Assembly: GCF_000715075.1 (NCBI RefSeq) | Contig: NC_134094.1 | Coordinates: 80,429,120 to 80,493,119, forward strand | Length of the DNA: 64,000 nucleotides | From: Nicotiana tabacum | Taxonomy: Eukaryota; Streptophyta; Magnoliopsida; Solanales; Solanaceae | Direction: 5' to 3' | Shown here: positions 11,114 through 23,620 of the stretch, piece after piece | How positions within the stretch are numbered: the first letter of the stretch is position 1 | Layout: every line of letters starts with the position of its first letter | The notes under the pieces: model-generated | What the model was told of the DNA's origin: nothing | Databases searched by the model: none | Seen by the model: only the letters and a program-made list of their open reading frames with translations | Program-made: the position numbers and the translations under genes

Positions 11114-13917
11114 TATCACGGGACCGAGATGGCGCCTAACATTTTACTTTCTAGGCAAGCCAACGTTAGCTATATTGATTAACCATTTTTAACAATTCCA
11201 AATTAAATGACAACAATAAAATTGAATAGTCTGAAATAAGGTGATAAACTAATAAAGGACGAAATTCAAATACAATCTGAGATCTAGTCTCACGAATACA
11301 TGAACGTCTAGAGTACTACAAATAATGGTCTGAATAAAACATAACTGTCTGAATCAAAATAAACGGCTAAAATGATGTAGAAGGGGACTCCAGGGCTACG
11401 AACATCGTGCATCTATACCTCAAGTCTCCACTAATAGCTAAATTCGAGCAAACCTCACTCAGCGCAGCTGGGACCAACTCAGGTATCTGCACAAGAAGTG
11501 CAGAGTATAGTATGAGTACAATCGACCCCATGTACTCTGTAAGTGCCGAGCCTTACCTCGACGAAGTAGTGACGAGGCTAAGGCAGGTCACTTATAATAA
11601 TAACAGAAGAGACAAGAATGGAAATAAAGTAGTTAACTCATAACAACAAACTCAAAATCCAACTACTAGAGAGCACAAAATAACAAGACTGATAAACTCA
11701 TCTCAAATACCGAGGTAATTCAATAGTCCCAAATAGATAAAACTTATACAATGTTGCGGCGCGCAACCCAATCCCACCATATCATCATCTATCAAAATCA
11801 TAATCTGTCTTTATTCCGCCATTTCAATTCATTACCTTTCTATTTTCGTTGCGGCATCAACAACCAAAATTTACAAGAATTTCTACATCAAGAGAGTAAA
11901 TGTACGAGGAAATGAAGAATCACATAATAATCAAAGAATCTCAAATGCCTTAACTTTACCAACTCATCGATATCTACTAGTTAACAACTCATACGAGTAA
12001 AACTACATTATAGAAGGCAACAAATTTTATAAAACTATAAGACAAGTAAGACATATGACAATTTAAATATGCAAGTAAAGAAAGTGAAAAGAAATAGCAA
12101 ATAAACACGGAATCATGAAAGGAATGGAAAATTTAATATAAAGATAACTAAATGACAAGTAACAATCATGGTATGGAAGTCAAATAAGCATGTAGCAATT
12201 AAGGCATGAAACAAAGATATATTATGAAGTAACAAAAAAATATGGAAACAAGTACATAACCACGCATATACACTTGTCATCTTGCATAAATACTGTTTCT
12301 TACGTAATTCACATAGCATGTAGTTCAAGGGTTCCTAATTCCCTCAAATCAAGGTTAGACCCAACACTTACCTCACTCTACAACTTAAGCAATCAATCAA
12401 CCACGGCCTTGACTTTTGAACAAGCCTTCAAACCAATCAAATCTAGAAGATTATTGACCAAATAGTTCAAAAATAAGCTTTAGAAACTATCCACAAATGA
12501 AAGAGGTTCAATTTAGATCATTTTTAAAAAGTCAACCCCATGCCCGCTTGGTCAAAACCCGTTATTCAGACCAAAACTAGATTACCCATTCACCCCGGAG
12601 CTCGGTTATGTGATTTGTTTCGAAATCCGACCTCAATTCGAGGTCTAAATCTCAATTTTACAAAAATTCCTAATTTTACCCAAATCCCTAATTTCTACCA
12701 TGAAAATCCTAAATTTAATGTTGCAATCTCATGAAATATAATGGGTAATTGAAAACAAATGGATTAAAGTTATTTACTAATGAATTTAGGAAGAAACATC
12801 TCTTGGAAAATCGCCTCTAGAGTGTTTAGGGTTGAGAAATTGTGAGAAATGAGCTAAGTCCCATTTTTTCCCTCGAAATTGCGATGTCTTGTTCGAAATT
12901 GCGAACATCGAATTTGCGAGACGAGGGTCGCAAATGCGAACCCTATCAAAGAAGAGCAGAAGTCGCAGATATGATATTTGGCTCGCAAATGCGAACTCCC
13001 AACCTTCGCAAATGTGGACCATCCCTTCGCAAATGCAAAGATAACTCAAGAACACACTAAGTCAAAATGCGACTCTGATAGTTCGCAAATGTAAGGCTAC
13101 CCAGTCCAGCCCATGCTCGCAAATGCGAACACTTGTTCACAAAGCGAGGCTCGTAATTGCGATCCAAACCTTTCAAATGCGAGATCTGCAGCAGAGCACC
13201 AGCAACAGAAGTGCACCAGTTATTCCAACCTTAACCAAACTCATCTGAAACACATCTGAAACTCACCCGAGCCCCTCGAACTCCAAATCAAACATGCACA
13301 CAAGTGTAATAACATCATATAAACTTGCTTGCACAATCAAATTACCAAAATAACATCTAAATCTATGAATCGATCCTCAAAACGAATGAAATTTCAAAGC
13401 GGAACTCAAGAACACTAGAATCACATTTAAGCGTCCGAATCATGTCAAATCAATTCCGAATTGAACCAAATTTCGCAGACAAGTTTCAAATGGTAATATA
13501 GAACTATTCCAAGTTTCAATATCAAAATCTGAACCCGTTAGCTAAGAAGTCAAATTATGGTCAAACTTAGTAATTTTTACACTTTCAAAAATGCTAGATT
13601 TCGGCAAAATGAGTCAAAACAAGTTAGGGACTTCCGAATTCAATTTCGGGCATCCGCCCAAGTCCCAAATCATAATACGGACCCACCGGGATTGTCAAAA
13701 TACCGATCCAGGTCCGTTTACACAAAACGTTGACCGTAGTCAACTCAAACTATTTTTATGGCAAAAATTCATATTTTCTTTAATTTTTCACATAAAGACT
13801 TTTTAGAATAAGTCACGGACCGAGCACGCAAATCGAAAAATACTAAATGGAGCTAATCGAGGTCTTAGAACACAGAAATAGAGGCTAGACCTCAAAATGA
13901 CTTATCAGGTCATCACA
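11114..13917 (-). mobile_element. 5' LTR of the chromovirus
   Basis: Pairs with 2974-5900. Its inner edge reads TATCACGGG where the other copy has TGTCACGAC, a G-to-A change at the terminal TG. It carries one GTTGCGGCGCGCAAC unit near 11752 and a TCGCAAATGCGA dyad cluster at about 12890-13190 that is more decayed than its partner. Outer end GGTCATCACA at 13917. Confidence 0.88.
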
Positions 13918-14530
13918 ACACCGCAACAGATAAGATGTTATTTGTTTGTAAATTTGTGGATCGGGTTACGCGCCGCAACGAAGAAGACATTATTTGCTTA
14001 TATATTTGTTAATCGGTTTGTGCGCCGCAACGGACAAGACATATTTGACTTTTTTGAGCTGTTATTTTCTGTGTCTGAATTTTATTGAGAAAATTGAGCT
14101 TTGTTGTTATTTTGGGACCCTCTGTTATGAAATTTCTATTCGAGTTCCCATGTATATATTTGTTCTCTCTATTTTGTTGTTATTTTATTATATTCCTACA
14201 GGTTTTAGTGATTGCCTTGTTATAGTCTCCTCACTACCTCGTCGAGGTTAGGCTCGGCACTTACAAAGTATATGGGGTCGATTGTACTCATGCTACACTT
14301 CTGCACTTCTTGTGTATATTTTGGATTTGGTCCCAACATCGGTTAGTGGAGGCTTGCTCGGATTAGCTGATCACAGAGACTTGAGGTATAGCTGCATGGC
14401 GTCCGTAGCCCTGAAGTCCCCTTCCTTTTCCAGTTCTACGGTTTATTTTTGTTTCAAACAGTTGTACTTTTATTCAGACTTTGGTTGTAGCACAGTTAAA
14501 ATGTTCATGTATTTGTGACACCAGATTCTG
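13918..14530 (+). mobile_element. Gypsy LTR, right part of the split copy
   Basis: Continues the LTR interrupted at 2973. It opens with GGATCGGGTTACGCGCCGCAAC-type units at 13960-14030, then the segment with CTCGTCGAGGTTAGGCTCGG that is also found in reverse in the chromovirus LTRs, ending near GTGACACCAGATTCTGGGG. Instead of a primer site it joins straight into integrase at about 14531, so the LTR end and most of the internal region are deleted. Confidence 0.7.
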
Positions 14531-15432
14531 GGGTTGATGTACAGCATAAGTTGGGTACTCGGGTTGAGTTGAGCACATCATTTCACCCTCAGATGGACGG
14601 ACAGTTCGAGCGCACTATTCAGATATTAGAGGATATGCTCTGTGTGTGTGATAGATTTTGGGGGTGCTTAGGACCAAATCATACCATTTGCGGAGTTTGC
14701 TTACAATAATAGTAATCAGTCCAGCATTCAGATGGCACCGTATGAGGCTCTGTATGGTAGGCGGTGTCGGTCTCCAGTGGGATGGTTTGAGCCGGGCGAG
14801 GCTAGATTATTGGGTACAAACTTGGTTTAGGATGCCTTGGAGAAGGTTATACAAACTTGGTTTAGGATGCCTTGGAGAAGGTTAAGGAGATTCAGGATCG
14901 ACTACGCACAGCCCAGTCCAGACAGAAGAGTTATGCGGACCGAAAGGTTCGCAATGTTGCATTCATGGTTGGAGAGCGGGTCTTGCTCCAAGTTTTGCCT
15001 ATGAAGGGCGTTATGAGGTTCGAAAAGAAGGGTAAGCTAAGCCCAAGGTTCATTGGTCCTTTTGAGGTGTTGCGGCATGTTGGGGAGGTTGCTCGTGAGC
15101 TTGCCTTACCTCCCAGCCTAGCAGGAGTTCATCCGGTATTTCACGTTTTGATGCTCTGGAAGTATCACGGTGATCCATCTCATGTATTGGATTTCAGCTC
15201 AGTCCAGTTGGACAAGGATCTATCTTATGTTGAGAAGCCAGTGGCTATTTTAGACAGGAAGGTCAGAAAGCTAAGGTCAAAGAACATTGCTTCTGTGAAG
15301 GTTCAGTGGAGGGGACAGCCGGTCGACGAGGCGACTTGGGAGATCGAGCAGGTTATGCGCAACCGTTATCCTCATCTTTTCACCACTTCAGGTATGTCTT
15401 TATACTCATTCGAGAACGAACGATTGTTTTAA
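14531..15432 (+). pseudogene. Gypsy integrase C-terminal half and chromodomain-like tail
   Basis: Starts within the integrase core at QHKLGTRVELSTSFHPQMDG and contains the catalytic-Glu block (GQFERTIQILEDML), then a frameshifted EALYGRRCRSP region. From 14872 there is a clean 186-codon frame with KSYADRKVRN, MVGERVLLQVLPMKG, VHPVFHVLMLWKYHG and VKVQWRGQPVDEATWE, ending in a stop just before the polypurine tract. A 35-base tandem duplication (14816-14885) shifts the frame. RT, RNase H, protease and gag are absent. Confidence 0.88.
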
Positions 15433-15443
15433 GAGGGGGAGGA
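15431..15443 (+). other. Polypurine tract
   Basis: AAGAGGGGGAGGA lies directly before the LTR start TGTAACGACC, the canonical position. Confidence 0.85.
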
Positions 15444-16430
15444 TGTAACGACCCAGCCGGTCATTTTGAGAGTTATAGCCCCGATTCCCTATTTATTATT
15501 TCCCCCGTATCTTTTTCTGCTTATGTGACTTGTCGGGAGGTTTTGTTTTTGGTTTCGGAGTGTTTTGGGACACTAAGTCCTTAAAACGAAAGATTAAATC
15601 TTAGGATTTTGACCGTAGTCGGAATTGTGTGAAGACGACTCCGAAATGGAGTTCTGTCAGTTCCGTTAGCTCCGTTGGGTGATTTTGGACTTAGGAGCAT
15701 GTCCGGACTGTGAATTTGAGGTCTGTAGCTGATTTAGGCTTGAATTGGCGAAAGTCAAATTTTTTAAGATTTTGACTGGTAGTGGATGTTTTGATATCGG
15801 GGTCGAATTCCGATTTTGGAAGTTGGAGTAGGTCCATAATATTGAATATGACTTGTGTGCAATATTTGAGGTCAATCGAACGTGGTTTGCTAGGTGTCGG
15901 CATCGGTTGTGGAAATTTAAAGTTTCAAGTTCATTAAGTTTGAATTGGAGGGTGATTCGTGATTTTAGCGTTGTTTGATGTGATTTGAGGGCTTGACTAA
16001 GTTCTTATGGTATTTTATGATTGGTTGGTATGTTTGGTTGAGGTCCCGGGGACCTCAGGTGAGTTTCGGATGCCCAACGGATCGATTTTTGGACTTAGGA
16101 GGTTGCTGAAGTTTTTTTGTGTCTGAGTTCTGGTTTCCTTATACGCGATCGCGTGGGGTGATCCACGATCGCGTAAGCTAGTTGGGCGAGAGGATGGAAT
16201 TGTTCTTCGCATTCGCGGACAGGGGCATGTGAATGCGTAGCGAAGTGAGGTGGTGCTTTGAAAACGCAGAGACAAGGTCGCGTTCGCATAGGGTTACGTG
16301 GACCAAAGCTGGGCCACGCACTTTGCTTACCGCGAACGCGTGGGGACGTTCGTGATCGCATGAGTCTGAGAGCCAGAGCATCGCGTTCGCGTGGTGTTTT
16401 ACGCGATCGCGTAGAGTTAATTTATGGGTG
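15444..16430 (+). mobile_element. Gypsy LTR, truncated on the right
   Basis: Begins TGTAACGACC-CAGCC-GGTCAT and its first 60 bases are nearly the same as the LTR start at 37599; in reverse it also matches the solo LTR at 23620. At 16140-16420 it carries a cluster of ACGCGATCGCGT and related dyads. It breaks off at about 16430 in an unrelated minus-strand ORF. Confidence 0.82.
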
Positions 16431-18330
16431 TGTAGTAACAGCTTCTTGATATTTTCATATTTTTCTCCATCAGTTGCTTATTTTCCTCTTTCAAAGAGGC
16501 AATATCCTCATTCAACCTCTTATTCTCCTCCTTGGCTTCCTTCAAATTATTATCAATTGGGGACCAGACTATTTCTCTTAGTATCAGGTTTCTTGTCCAG
16601 AAGGTCATGCTCCTACAGTGTTGCTCTACAAAATATATCCTTTTTAGTCCCCTTCTTTCCAACTCCTACTGGGACCATAAAGTGCACCAACACTTGGGTG
16701 AGCAGTAACTAGTAAAGCAACGCATATTTTCCCTTAGATGGAGTGGTTGTCCTAGCCATGTGCTTTATCATCACTGAGGGTAAGTTCAGCAGTATAATTT
16801 TGTCAAGTACTTCCATTACTGCCAAATCCAATGTAGTGGCTTTATTCCTTTTTTATGCTCTTGGCAACACACACTTCTTCATAAATTTATACAAGAACTT
16901 ATGAACCGGGTTTATTTCTTCTTTGTACACCTTCTTTTTTACCCCAGTCACTATTCTTCGCGAGAACTTTGCAGTTAGATTCCCTTTTTCCTAATCCTCA
17001 TGAACCGTGGCCCACTCCCATTTGACATAGGTGTCAAACCTATTGGTTGGGATCCCCAGAATCTACCATAAGGCCTCAGCATTAAAGGACAACTCAACCG
17101 CTTTCACAACAATGCGCACAGTCTCATCCTCTAACAACCGAGAGTTGGAGTAAAATTTAGAGAGTTCCTCCTCATGTATTGCTGGAAGTGGACAGAGAGA
17201 CAGGTGAATATATTGCTGGAAATCCAGCTTATTTTTCAACTCCTTCATCTTATTTTCTCCTATAATATCAGGGTCAATTATTCTTCCCTTGAACATATCT
17301 AAACCACTGAACCACGAGTATGTGCCCACACTAGCAACTTTTTCTTTTATTTTCTTCATTTGGAATTGGTCCCTTTCTTAGAAGGATCGGTCTTTTTTCT
17401 CTTATTTGAGGTTTTTTTTTTCTTGTTCACAGTTCCAGATGAACTCGCATTCTTCTTCCTCTTCAGAGAGACCTCTTCAACCTCCAGTTTAATTTCCTCC
17501 GCATCAAAGAGCTCATCCCATAACCTAAACTCTTCACTCTCTTTTTTTTCATTTTTTTTTTGTTGCTTGCCTTAGCCGCCTTTCCAAGAATTGCTTTTCC
17601 TTTGCTCCTAGGGGTAGGAGTCCTTTCCTTGGGTGGTTGCACTTTCTTGTCTAACTGCTTCACTCTCTTTCTAGTGATTTTAACACCCTCGTACAGTAAC
17701 CTTTTCTTCCCAGCACTCATCCTCTCAGCTAGAGTTAAGTTGTCATCTTCCTCTCACTCTTCACTACCTATCCCCTTAGTTTTACCCAGACTGACTGACA
17801 AAGAACTAAAGTTTTGGTGTTTCCCCCGAAACCCTTAGATAATAATCAAGTTCTTCCGGTGCTGGTGAGGAAGAAGAAGTTCCTACAAGTGAGGGTGCAC
17901 ATGAGGAAGTAGATAAAGACACTGGTGGTGTGGGCGCCGATGAAGCTACCAGACTGACTGCAAGAAAGTTCTTTGACAGTTGTCCCAGCATTTTCAGCTT
18001 CACCGGCACTCACACCACCAGTGTCTCATCTACTTTCTCGTGTGCACCCTCACTCGCAAGAACTTCTTCACTCTCACCAGCACCAGAAGAACTTGGTTAT
18101 TGTCCGGGGGCTTCTGGGCAATACCAACGTCCTTCCCCTTACTCAAGGCTTTATCTTCCTTTTTATCTCCTTCTTTTACTACCATAGTTCTGTCACAATC
18201 ACCGCTAACCTGTGTTTCCTCTACCAAAACAACCATATTTTCTCCCTAAACTTTTTCCTGTTAACACACGTGAATGCTTGTCATACTTTCCTCACAATGT
18301 GCGTCTGAGATTTCTTGTTCTTGAGTGGGA
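16431..18330 (-). pseudogene. Retroelement env-like / plant transposon-domain ORF remnant
   Basis: Read leftward: a low-complexity Ser/Pro/Lys-rich start (18240-17830), a strongly basic block with RSKGKAILGKAAK (17720-17560), then a globular stretch (17359-17040) with VGTYSWFSGLDMFKGRIIDP and LILPI-like helices continuing past stops through KWEWATVHED and SRRIVTGVKKKV. It ends in a coiled coil rich in KEENKRLNEDIASLKEENKQ (16560-16440). This arrangement matches the extra ORF of plant Athila/Tat elements often labelled putative plant transposon protein (Transposase_32-like); that family link is from memory. Frameshifts and stops make it a pseudogene. Its parent element cannot be assigned. Confidence 0.6.
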
Positions 18331-19981
18331 TTAGAATTTTGGGTGTTTTTCAAGCTAAGGATTTAAACGATAAGCATCATCAACAAGTTTGGTTTGTTTA
18401 GAATCATATGGAACAAATTGGTTCAGCTTTAGGAAGTCGACATTGAGGATATTTTTGAAAACATAACATGCGAATAATCATACAATCTCACAACACATCA
18501 TAGCATAAGGGAGAAACACATAACATAGACTAGGGCACGGATAACATTCATTCTACCCGATGATATACCCACGGTAGCAATTGCGTAAGGATAAGCAAAT
18601 CCAATTTGATATAAAATACACATTCTCATTAGGCTTACAAATAACCCCCAAAAAAATTTCGATCATTCCCAAACAGGTATATAACCTTTCAGAAGTCCAT
18701 AGCACATACCATCAGCTAACCAATTCTCAACATAACTTCACAATCCGTAACCAAGTAATAGTCTGCCCGCAAGAACATTCAGTCTCTAAACCTCAAGAAT
18801 AATGGAATTTCCATATCCGATCCCAACTCTACTGCTCAACTAGATAATATATCACTCACACTCTATCATCTTACAGAAAATTCTCATATAGACCTCCTAC
18901 GCCGTAGCAAAACCTGAACCTCAGCAACCCAAAATCCGGCGATCACCGTAACACTAGCCAAGCGTCTGTGGGTCAAAACACAATGCACCTTCTAAAATGT
19001 GCACTCTTCTCACGCGACATCAAATAGTTCCAGCATTCTCTTAAATATCTGAAATCATCTATGCTATGTAGAACCCATGACCTTCCCTTCGAAATTATAC
19101 TGCAACCTTATTCTCACAACTTTCAATTCCATACGGTGCACCACCACTATCATTATAACTCGTGAAAATACGAAAATCTCATAATCAATTATGAACCACA
19201 AGCAAGTTGAACACCTCATCAACCGAGAACCTTTCATTTAACTCAATCCAAGAGGACATCACCACATGTAATACACCTTTTATACCTGTAGAAGACATCA
19301 ACCCCGAGTCGTGGCCGTAACCATGGTGTATTCTTCAAAACCCGTTAACACATAATCAAGTCATCAGAACTGATCTCCTCTAACTCAACCAAGTCACACA
19401 GACTACCAAACCCAAAAGTAACTCAATCTGAAATGCTTGCTCTGAAGGGACCTTCTATGAATCCGAAGCCGTTTCTTGCATCTCCTAATACAACCATGTA
19501 GAATCATTCTTGATATAAAGATACTACAAATCCAGACACCATCCATTATCGATCTCGAGCCCTAACCACATACAAACTCGTAAATCCTCAAATGCGACAT
19601 ATGAATCTTGAACTCATCAGACCCCACCCTGCTCTAATCTCCACTACACAGCCAATACGCACCGAATAGCCCGCACCTTGCCGGCACCTGAAACCAGAAG
19701 AAGCAACCAGGCAATTTCTTTTTCTTGCACATTGCATACGCAACGACCATCAACCCGAATCAGTCCCAAGACCTCTATATAGCCATAAGGCATATTACAT
19801 CATGCATCCACCGATCCCTTGCTCGAAGTCATACTTGATCAGACCTTTCTCAAATCATAGCCAATCCACAAGCACATATCAGTCCAAGAACTAATACAAC
19901 GCATGACCATACAATTCAATGGTCGATAGAAGACTCCCCCACTTAGATCAAAGTCATATAACACATCGTCGGTAATCCACT
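18331..19981 (-). mobile_element. Non-coding internal DNA of a minus-strand LTR element
   Basis: No ORF resembles a known protein. AC-rich, evenly decayed sequence that ends at the solo LTR (19982). The same type of sequence resumes at 23621 and leads to a primer site at 24213, so both are inferred to be internal parts of one non-autonomous LTR element whose 5' LTR is 24228-27806. No 3' LTR is recognisable to the left. Confidence 0.4.
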
Positions 19982-21089
19982 TGTCACGACCCAAATTTCC
20001 CTCAGTTTGGTATCGTGATGGCACCTAGTCTTAGGGACTAAGTAAGCCTAACATTAATTGAAACAACACTATTTAAATAACATCTAATAAGTTAAATAGA
20101 AATCTCTTACAATTCCCAAAATCGATAGTACAAGTCATAAGCTCTACAGAGCGTTCGCTAGAAAACTTCTAAATACAACTGTCCAGAAATAAGAATAAAC
20201 AGTACAAAATGAAAACTTGAAGGTGACTCAGAAGCCTGCGAATGCAGTAGCAGGTTTACCTTGAGTCTCCACAGCAACAGTCCACACAGCTAGCTAATGA
20301 ACAAGTACCTGGATCTACACAAAAGTGTGCAGAAGAGTAGCATGAGCACACCACAGTGGTGCCCAGTAAGTATCAAGACTAACCTCGGTGGAGTAGTGAC
20401 GAGGAAACAGTCAAGACACCCACTGGTCTAATAAACTAAACAGATATAAGTACATGAATAACAGAAGTATGATGTCTACATAAAGACTATGCAATATGGC
20501 TCACAATATAGTAATGGCATTAAAGCAAGAAAATAACAAGTATCAGCGGAATGTCATGAAAATGACGCAGACAAAGTGAAGGGAACACAACCTAAAATCG
20601 AAATGACGAATACAGCAAAGACAAGTAATAACTCAGTAACTACAACCGCTCTTACATTAGGTTTTAGCCAACAACTCCACGAGGTACCGAACCTCGGCCG
20701 AATTCACAACTCACGGGTCTCAATACCTGAACCCAAACACTTGGCATCATGTGCCCTCATAACACCTCATAACCGCACTGACGACTCGCGTGCCAATAGA
20801 GTCATTCTCACATAGAAGGCAAGTAAACAAGGGTGAGCATCTATGCTCAACAATATCAAAAACACCTCTTATCCGATAAGAGTGCTTAACTACGTGTATT
20901 CTTGTGAAAATGTCCTAACATAGTCCATACCAGCAAATAAGCATAAGGAAGAAGAAGAACGAAAAATACGTAGAATATTTTCTCACAACTTTCACAAGAT
21001 AAAGCTCACATATGTACGTATACCACTACACAAATATCAACAACAAGAATGCCCCCAGGCTATAAATCATCACAATTCAATCCCTGACA

Positions 21090-21320
21090 CAGCCCACCTT
21101 GTCTCACCACGTGTGCAATAGTAACATAAATGCCCGCCTTGTCTCGCCACACGTGCATAATAATGTTCCCACCTTGTCTCGCCACATGCGCAACCCACAC
21201 ACACATATATATATATATCCCATGCATAATAATATTTCCATCTTGTCTCGCCACATGCGCAACCTATAAATATATATACATATCCCGCCTTGTCACGCCG
21301 CATGTGCAAATATCAATGGT
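21090..21320. repeat. Minisatellite: CTTGTCTCGCCACRYGTGCA units
   Basis: Five imperfect units of about 40-65 bases share the core CTTGTCTCGCCACATGCGCA and are separated by AT-rich spacers with TATA runs. The core includes a CACGTG/CATGCG half-dyad. Confidence 0.85.
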
Positions 21321-21324
21321 AACA

Positions 21325-21432
21325 ATAGCACGGCAGAAACCTCGTGCAACCCCATAATAACAATCGCACGGCAGAAACCTCGTGCATCACAATAATAACA
21401 ACCGCATGGTAGAAACCCTGTGCATCACCACA
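21325..21432. repeat. Minisatellite: GCACGGCAGAAACCTCGTGC units
   Basis: Three units of about 38 bases. Each has GCACGG and CGTGC at its edges, so each unit can fold on itself. Confidence 0.85.
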
Positions 21433-23620
21433 ACAAGTACAACAGCAACAATGACAATAATATAAAGTACGACAAGTAAATCAACTCAAGAACTTTAATT
21501 CACAAAGAAATGGTAGAACCAATTCACAAGGAATAACCACAGTAAAGAATGCTAGGCGTAAAGAGAACAACTCAACAAAGCGAGAACTAATATGTAGCAA
21601 CGATCCCACAATATACACTTCAACAACAGGGAAGCTAACACGAATCAAATAATGTCAAATAAAGCAAGCCGACTAAGATATAGGATATCTAAACTTCTTT
21701 TAAGATTGAGAAAATTACGAAGGATATTCAACAATTCAATTAAGGATAAGCAGCGGAAAAATAATCATAACCTCAATTAAGACTGAACAATTATAGGATG
21801 AATTAATATAAATTCCAAATAAAGATAAGCAGTTATGAAAAGATAGCATGGCTATAAAAGAGATAACAGTTTCAGTTAAGGCACATATGAATCAAGTAAC
21901 AATAATAGTAGGTCATGAAGCAATTGATTCTAATTAAGCATGTAGATGTGAATCTAGTAATTTAGATATATAATCATAACAAGAACAACTGCATATTCAA
22001 TGAATACAAGGACCTAAGAACCCTAAAAGGCCAACTTCCCACAAATAAGTTTGTGCACGCACTCGTCACCACGTGTACACGGACTACAATCAACATAGAA
22101 GACTCAAATCCTAAGGGGAAGTCCCCCACACAGGGTTAGGCAAGATACTTACCTCGAACCGAGCTCAAACAGTCCGTAAGAATGCCCTTTCCTCAATTAT
22201 CCGACTCTGAATGATCCAAATCTAACCAAACACAATTGCATATCATGAATACAACGATAATAGACTCATCTAATTAATGAAATCAATATTCTAAACAAAA
22301 ATTCCAAAAATTGCCCTAAAAAGTCGACCCGGGCCCACGTATCGGAATTGGGTAAAAATCACAAAATATGAACACCCATTCTCTCACGAGTCCAACCATA
22401 TAAGAATTACTCAAATCCGACCACAAATCCCCTTTCAAAACTCGAAATCTTTATTGAAGAAGTTCTTCCATTTTTTCCCATTTTCAACCCCAAAAATTCG
22501 AAACTAAATGGAGAAAACAACTATAGATTAATGGAATACAACCAAAAACGAGTTAGGAATCATTATCCCAAAGCTTCCTCTGAAACTCCCTCGAAAAATC
22601 GCCAAATTCCGAGCTCTCAAGTCCAAAAATGAAGAATGAAACCAAACCCTCGAATTTCTCTTTTCTACCCAGGCGTGACCACACTTGTGACATAATTAGC
22701 CGCATCTGTGCGACCATAGGTGCGCACGAATTCTCTGCACCTGCGGAGACTGTCAAGTCCAACGCTTCTTGCACCTGCGCCTTAATCTTCGCATCTACGG
22801 GCATCGCAGATGCGGAATTTTCCTCGCACCTACGACCCCTGGCACTCCTCCACTTTTTCTCTTCTGCGCTTGCCTCTCCGTACATGCGCTCCCACACCTG
22901 TGGTCTCTTTACTGCAGGTGCAAAAATACCAGAAGCCTGAAGACTTAGCTGTAACACAAATCAAACTTTTAATCCGTTAAGCACCCGAAACTCACCCGAG
23001 GCCCCCGGGACCTCAACCAAACATACCAACCAATCCTAAAACACCATACGAACTTAGTCGAGCCCTCAAATCACATCAACTAATGTTGAAACTACGCATC
23101 GCACCATGAATCGAACTTATAAATTTTTAAATCTTTCAACTTCTAAAACACGTGCCGAAACCTATCAAATCAACCCGGAATGACGTCAAATTTTGTAGGC
23201 AAGTCCCAAATAACATAACAAAGCTCTTCCAACTCTCGGAATCGCATTCCGACCCCGATATCAAAAAGTCCACTTCCGGTCCAAATCTCCAAAAATTCGA
23301 CTTTCGCCATTTCAAGCCTAAATCAGCTACAGACCTCGGATTTACAGTCCGGATATGCTCCTAAGTCCAAAACCATCCAACGGAGCTAATGGAACCGACG
23401 GAACTCCATTCCGGGGTTGTCTTCATATAGTTCTGAATACGGTCAAAATCCTAAGACTTAAGCTTCCGTTTTAGGGACTAAGTGTCCCAAATCACTCCGA
23501 ATCACTCGGTAATTGAATTCAACTACGCACATAAGTCGAGGCATATAATACGAAGTTGCTCGGGGCCTTATGCCATCGGACAGGATTTAAATTCTCAAAA
23601 CGACCGACTGGGTCGTTACA

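Larger units (their letters stand above)
2974..13917 (-). mobile_element. Tekay/Del-like chromovirus, full length, decayed
   Basis: This is a complete LTR retrotransposon on the minus strand: 5' LTR 11114-13917, primer binding site 11099-11110, gag, protease, RT, RNase H, integrase and chromodomain-like tail (10910 down to 5940), polypurine tract 5901-5917 and 3' LTR 2974-5900. LTR ends are TGT...ACA. It sits inside another gypsy LTR (left part 1160-2973, right part 13918-14530). The flanks GCGCA and ACACC are not a clean target duplication, though both belong to the same host repeat. Multiple stops in gag-pol and many small LTR differences indicate an old, inactive copy. Confidence 0.88.
19982..23620 (-). 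mobile_element. Solo LTR (gypsy), 3.6 kb
   Basis: In minus orientation it starts TGTAACGACC-CAGTC-GGTCGT and ends GGGTCGTGACA. There is no primer site, polypurine tract or coding sequence inside or beside it. TCCAC flanks both sides (19976-19980 and 23621-23625), with one extra T before the left end, so this is a solo LTR left by LTR-LTR recombination. It contains two minisatellites (21090-21430) and a dyad cluster of GCRNNTGCG type at 22690-22920. Confidence 0.82.

Noticed and set aside
2969..13922. Target site duplication for the chromovirus
   Set aside because: GCGCA and ACACC differ at three of five bases. CpG decay could explain two, but it is not convincing.
22553..22957. 134-codon minus-strand ORF
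   Set aside because: It overlaps the dyad cluster of the solo LTR and has no family-like features; a composition effect.
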